DNA from: Peptoniphilus_A genitalis
GTDB lineage: Bacteria; Bacillota; Clostridia; Tissierellales; Peptoniphilaceae
Strand: one strand, 5' to 3'
Assembly: GCF_949769225.1 (NCBI RefSeq)
Contig: NZ_CATKPB010000003.1
Length of the DNA stretch: 64,000 nt
Of the stretch, positions 63,617 to 64,000 are shown one piece after another (position 1 is the stretch's first letter; each line of letters starts with the position of its first letter). The notes beneath the pieces were generated by a model. The model was given only the letters and a program-made list of their open reading frames with translations. It was not told the DNA's origin and made no database searches. The translations under genes and the position numbers were made by a program.

Positions 63617-64000
63617 TTATCTTTCTTGATAATAGTCTTTGACTGATTGTCTTTTTTTATTAAAACTATCACTATCTTGCTTATACTCTTTTATCTTCTC
63701 TATGATACTTTCTTTTTCTCCTCTCTTGATTGCCTTGTCAATTTCAATACTTAGGTCTATGCCATAATCGTCATTGACTGTCTTGACTGCATACTTGATA
63801 TGGTTGATACTTTCGTACTCTTCTTTGATTGATTGTGATTGTTTGTTGAGTCTCGATATTTCATCTTCAAGGGTTTGGATTTCTTTTTTCCAGTCTTTAG
63901 ACTTAATCGCCGATGAGCCTGTTATCTTTTCAAGAATTGCCCTTGCTCTTTTATATTTATCTATCTCATCTTTATGGGAATTGTAAAAGCTGTCTTTGAA
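63617..64000 (-). CDS. MobA/MobL-type relaxase C-terminus (5' end beyond the window)
   Basis: The frame is open from the window end (FKDSFYNSHKDEIDKYKRAR) to the TAA at 63619-63617, 127 residues. It resembles the helical C-terminal tail of MobA/MobL-type relaxases (KSKDWKKEIQTLEDEISRL, then VNDDYGIDLSIEIDKAIK). The nuclease domain lies outside the window. If correct, the region has a second relaxase, distinct from the plus-strand one at the left edge. The identification rests on the tail only. Confidence 0.6.
   Translation of the reverse strand, partial: FKDSFYNSHKDEIDKYKRARAILEKITGSSAIKSKDWKKEIQTLEDEISRLNKQSQSIKEEYESINHIKYAVKTVNDDYGIDLSIEIDKAIKRGEKESIIEKIKEYKQDSDSFNKKRQSVKDYYQER

Overview
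The window is AT-rich, low-GC Gram-positive DNA with strong AGGAGG-type ribosome binding sites. The conjugation genes resemble the Tn1549/CD1107-CD1115 family of Firmicute integrative conjugative elements (ICEs). A BspA-like leucine-rich surface protein ending in a copper-amine-oxidase-type stalk domain points to an anaerobic coccus (Peptoniphilus, Anaerococcus, Finegoldia or Parvimonas type) or a Streptococcus-like host; the species cannot be fixed from sequence alone. Nearly every gene is on the minus strand. Only the relaxase at the left edge is on the plus strand. No tRNA, rRNA, integrase, insertion sequence or CRISPR array was seen.

Left edge (1-1541): the 3' part of a MobA/VirD2-type relaxase, a perfect 20-bp palindrome, a terminator and a 32-residue membrane peptide. 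Transport module (1542-9845): a TetR regulator with its own promoter and dyad operator is followed by two fused ABC half-transporters of the YbtP/YbtQ type, an ECF transporter (S, T and a double ATPase) and a MATE exporter, in one tightly packed operon.

Biosynthesis module (10156-31561): a thiazoline-forming nonribosomal peptide synthetase (NRPS) cluster related to yersiniabactin and, in gene content and ICE location, to equibactin of Streptococcus equi ICESe2. In transcription order it encodes a type II thioesterase, a phosphopantetheinyl transferase, an aryl-acid AMP ligase, an HMWP2-like NRPS (ArCP-Cy-A-PCP-Cy-PCP), a thiazolinyl imide reductase, a free-standing Cy protein, a methyltransferase-like/PCP protein, a saccharopine-dehydrogenase-like protein, a second thiazolinyl imide reductase and a terminal NRPS (Cy-degenerate A-MT-PCP-TE). 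A short DtxR-family repressor gene lies upstream, and the operon promoter carries an iron-box-like operator. Only one intact adenylation domain is present, so it probably loads cysteine on all the peptidyl carrier domains. The extra split module, the second reductase and the dehydrogenase suggest a product different from yersiniabactin and equibactin.

Conjugation module (31656-64000): an OB-fold protein, a 3196-residue methylase/helicase fusion, topoisomerase III, an AbiE-type toxin-antitoxin pair, DUF4366, an adhesin-like protein, DUF4315, an NlpC/P60 hydrolase, a DNA methyltransferase, VirB4, PrgI, a VirB6-like channel, Maff2, an OB-fold protein, a truncated VirD4 coupling protein, TnpW, a replication protein, an ORF6N/PLD-like protein, PcfB and the C-terminal end of a second, MobL-like relaxase. 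VirD4 has lost its N-terminal half and two other genes are remnants, so the element may no longer transfer on its own. Intrinsic terminators sit directly in front of the ribosome binding sites of at least five conjugation genes. This looks like element-wide leader attenuation.
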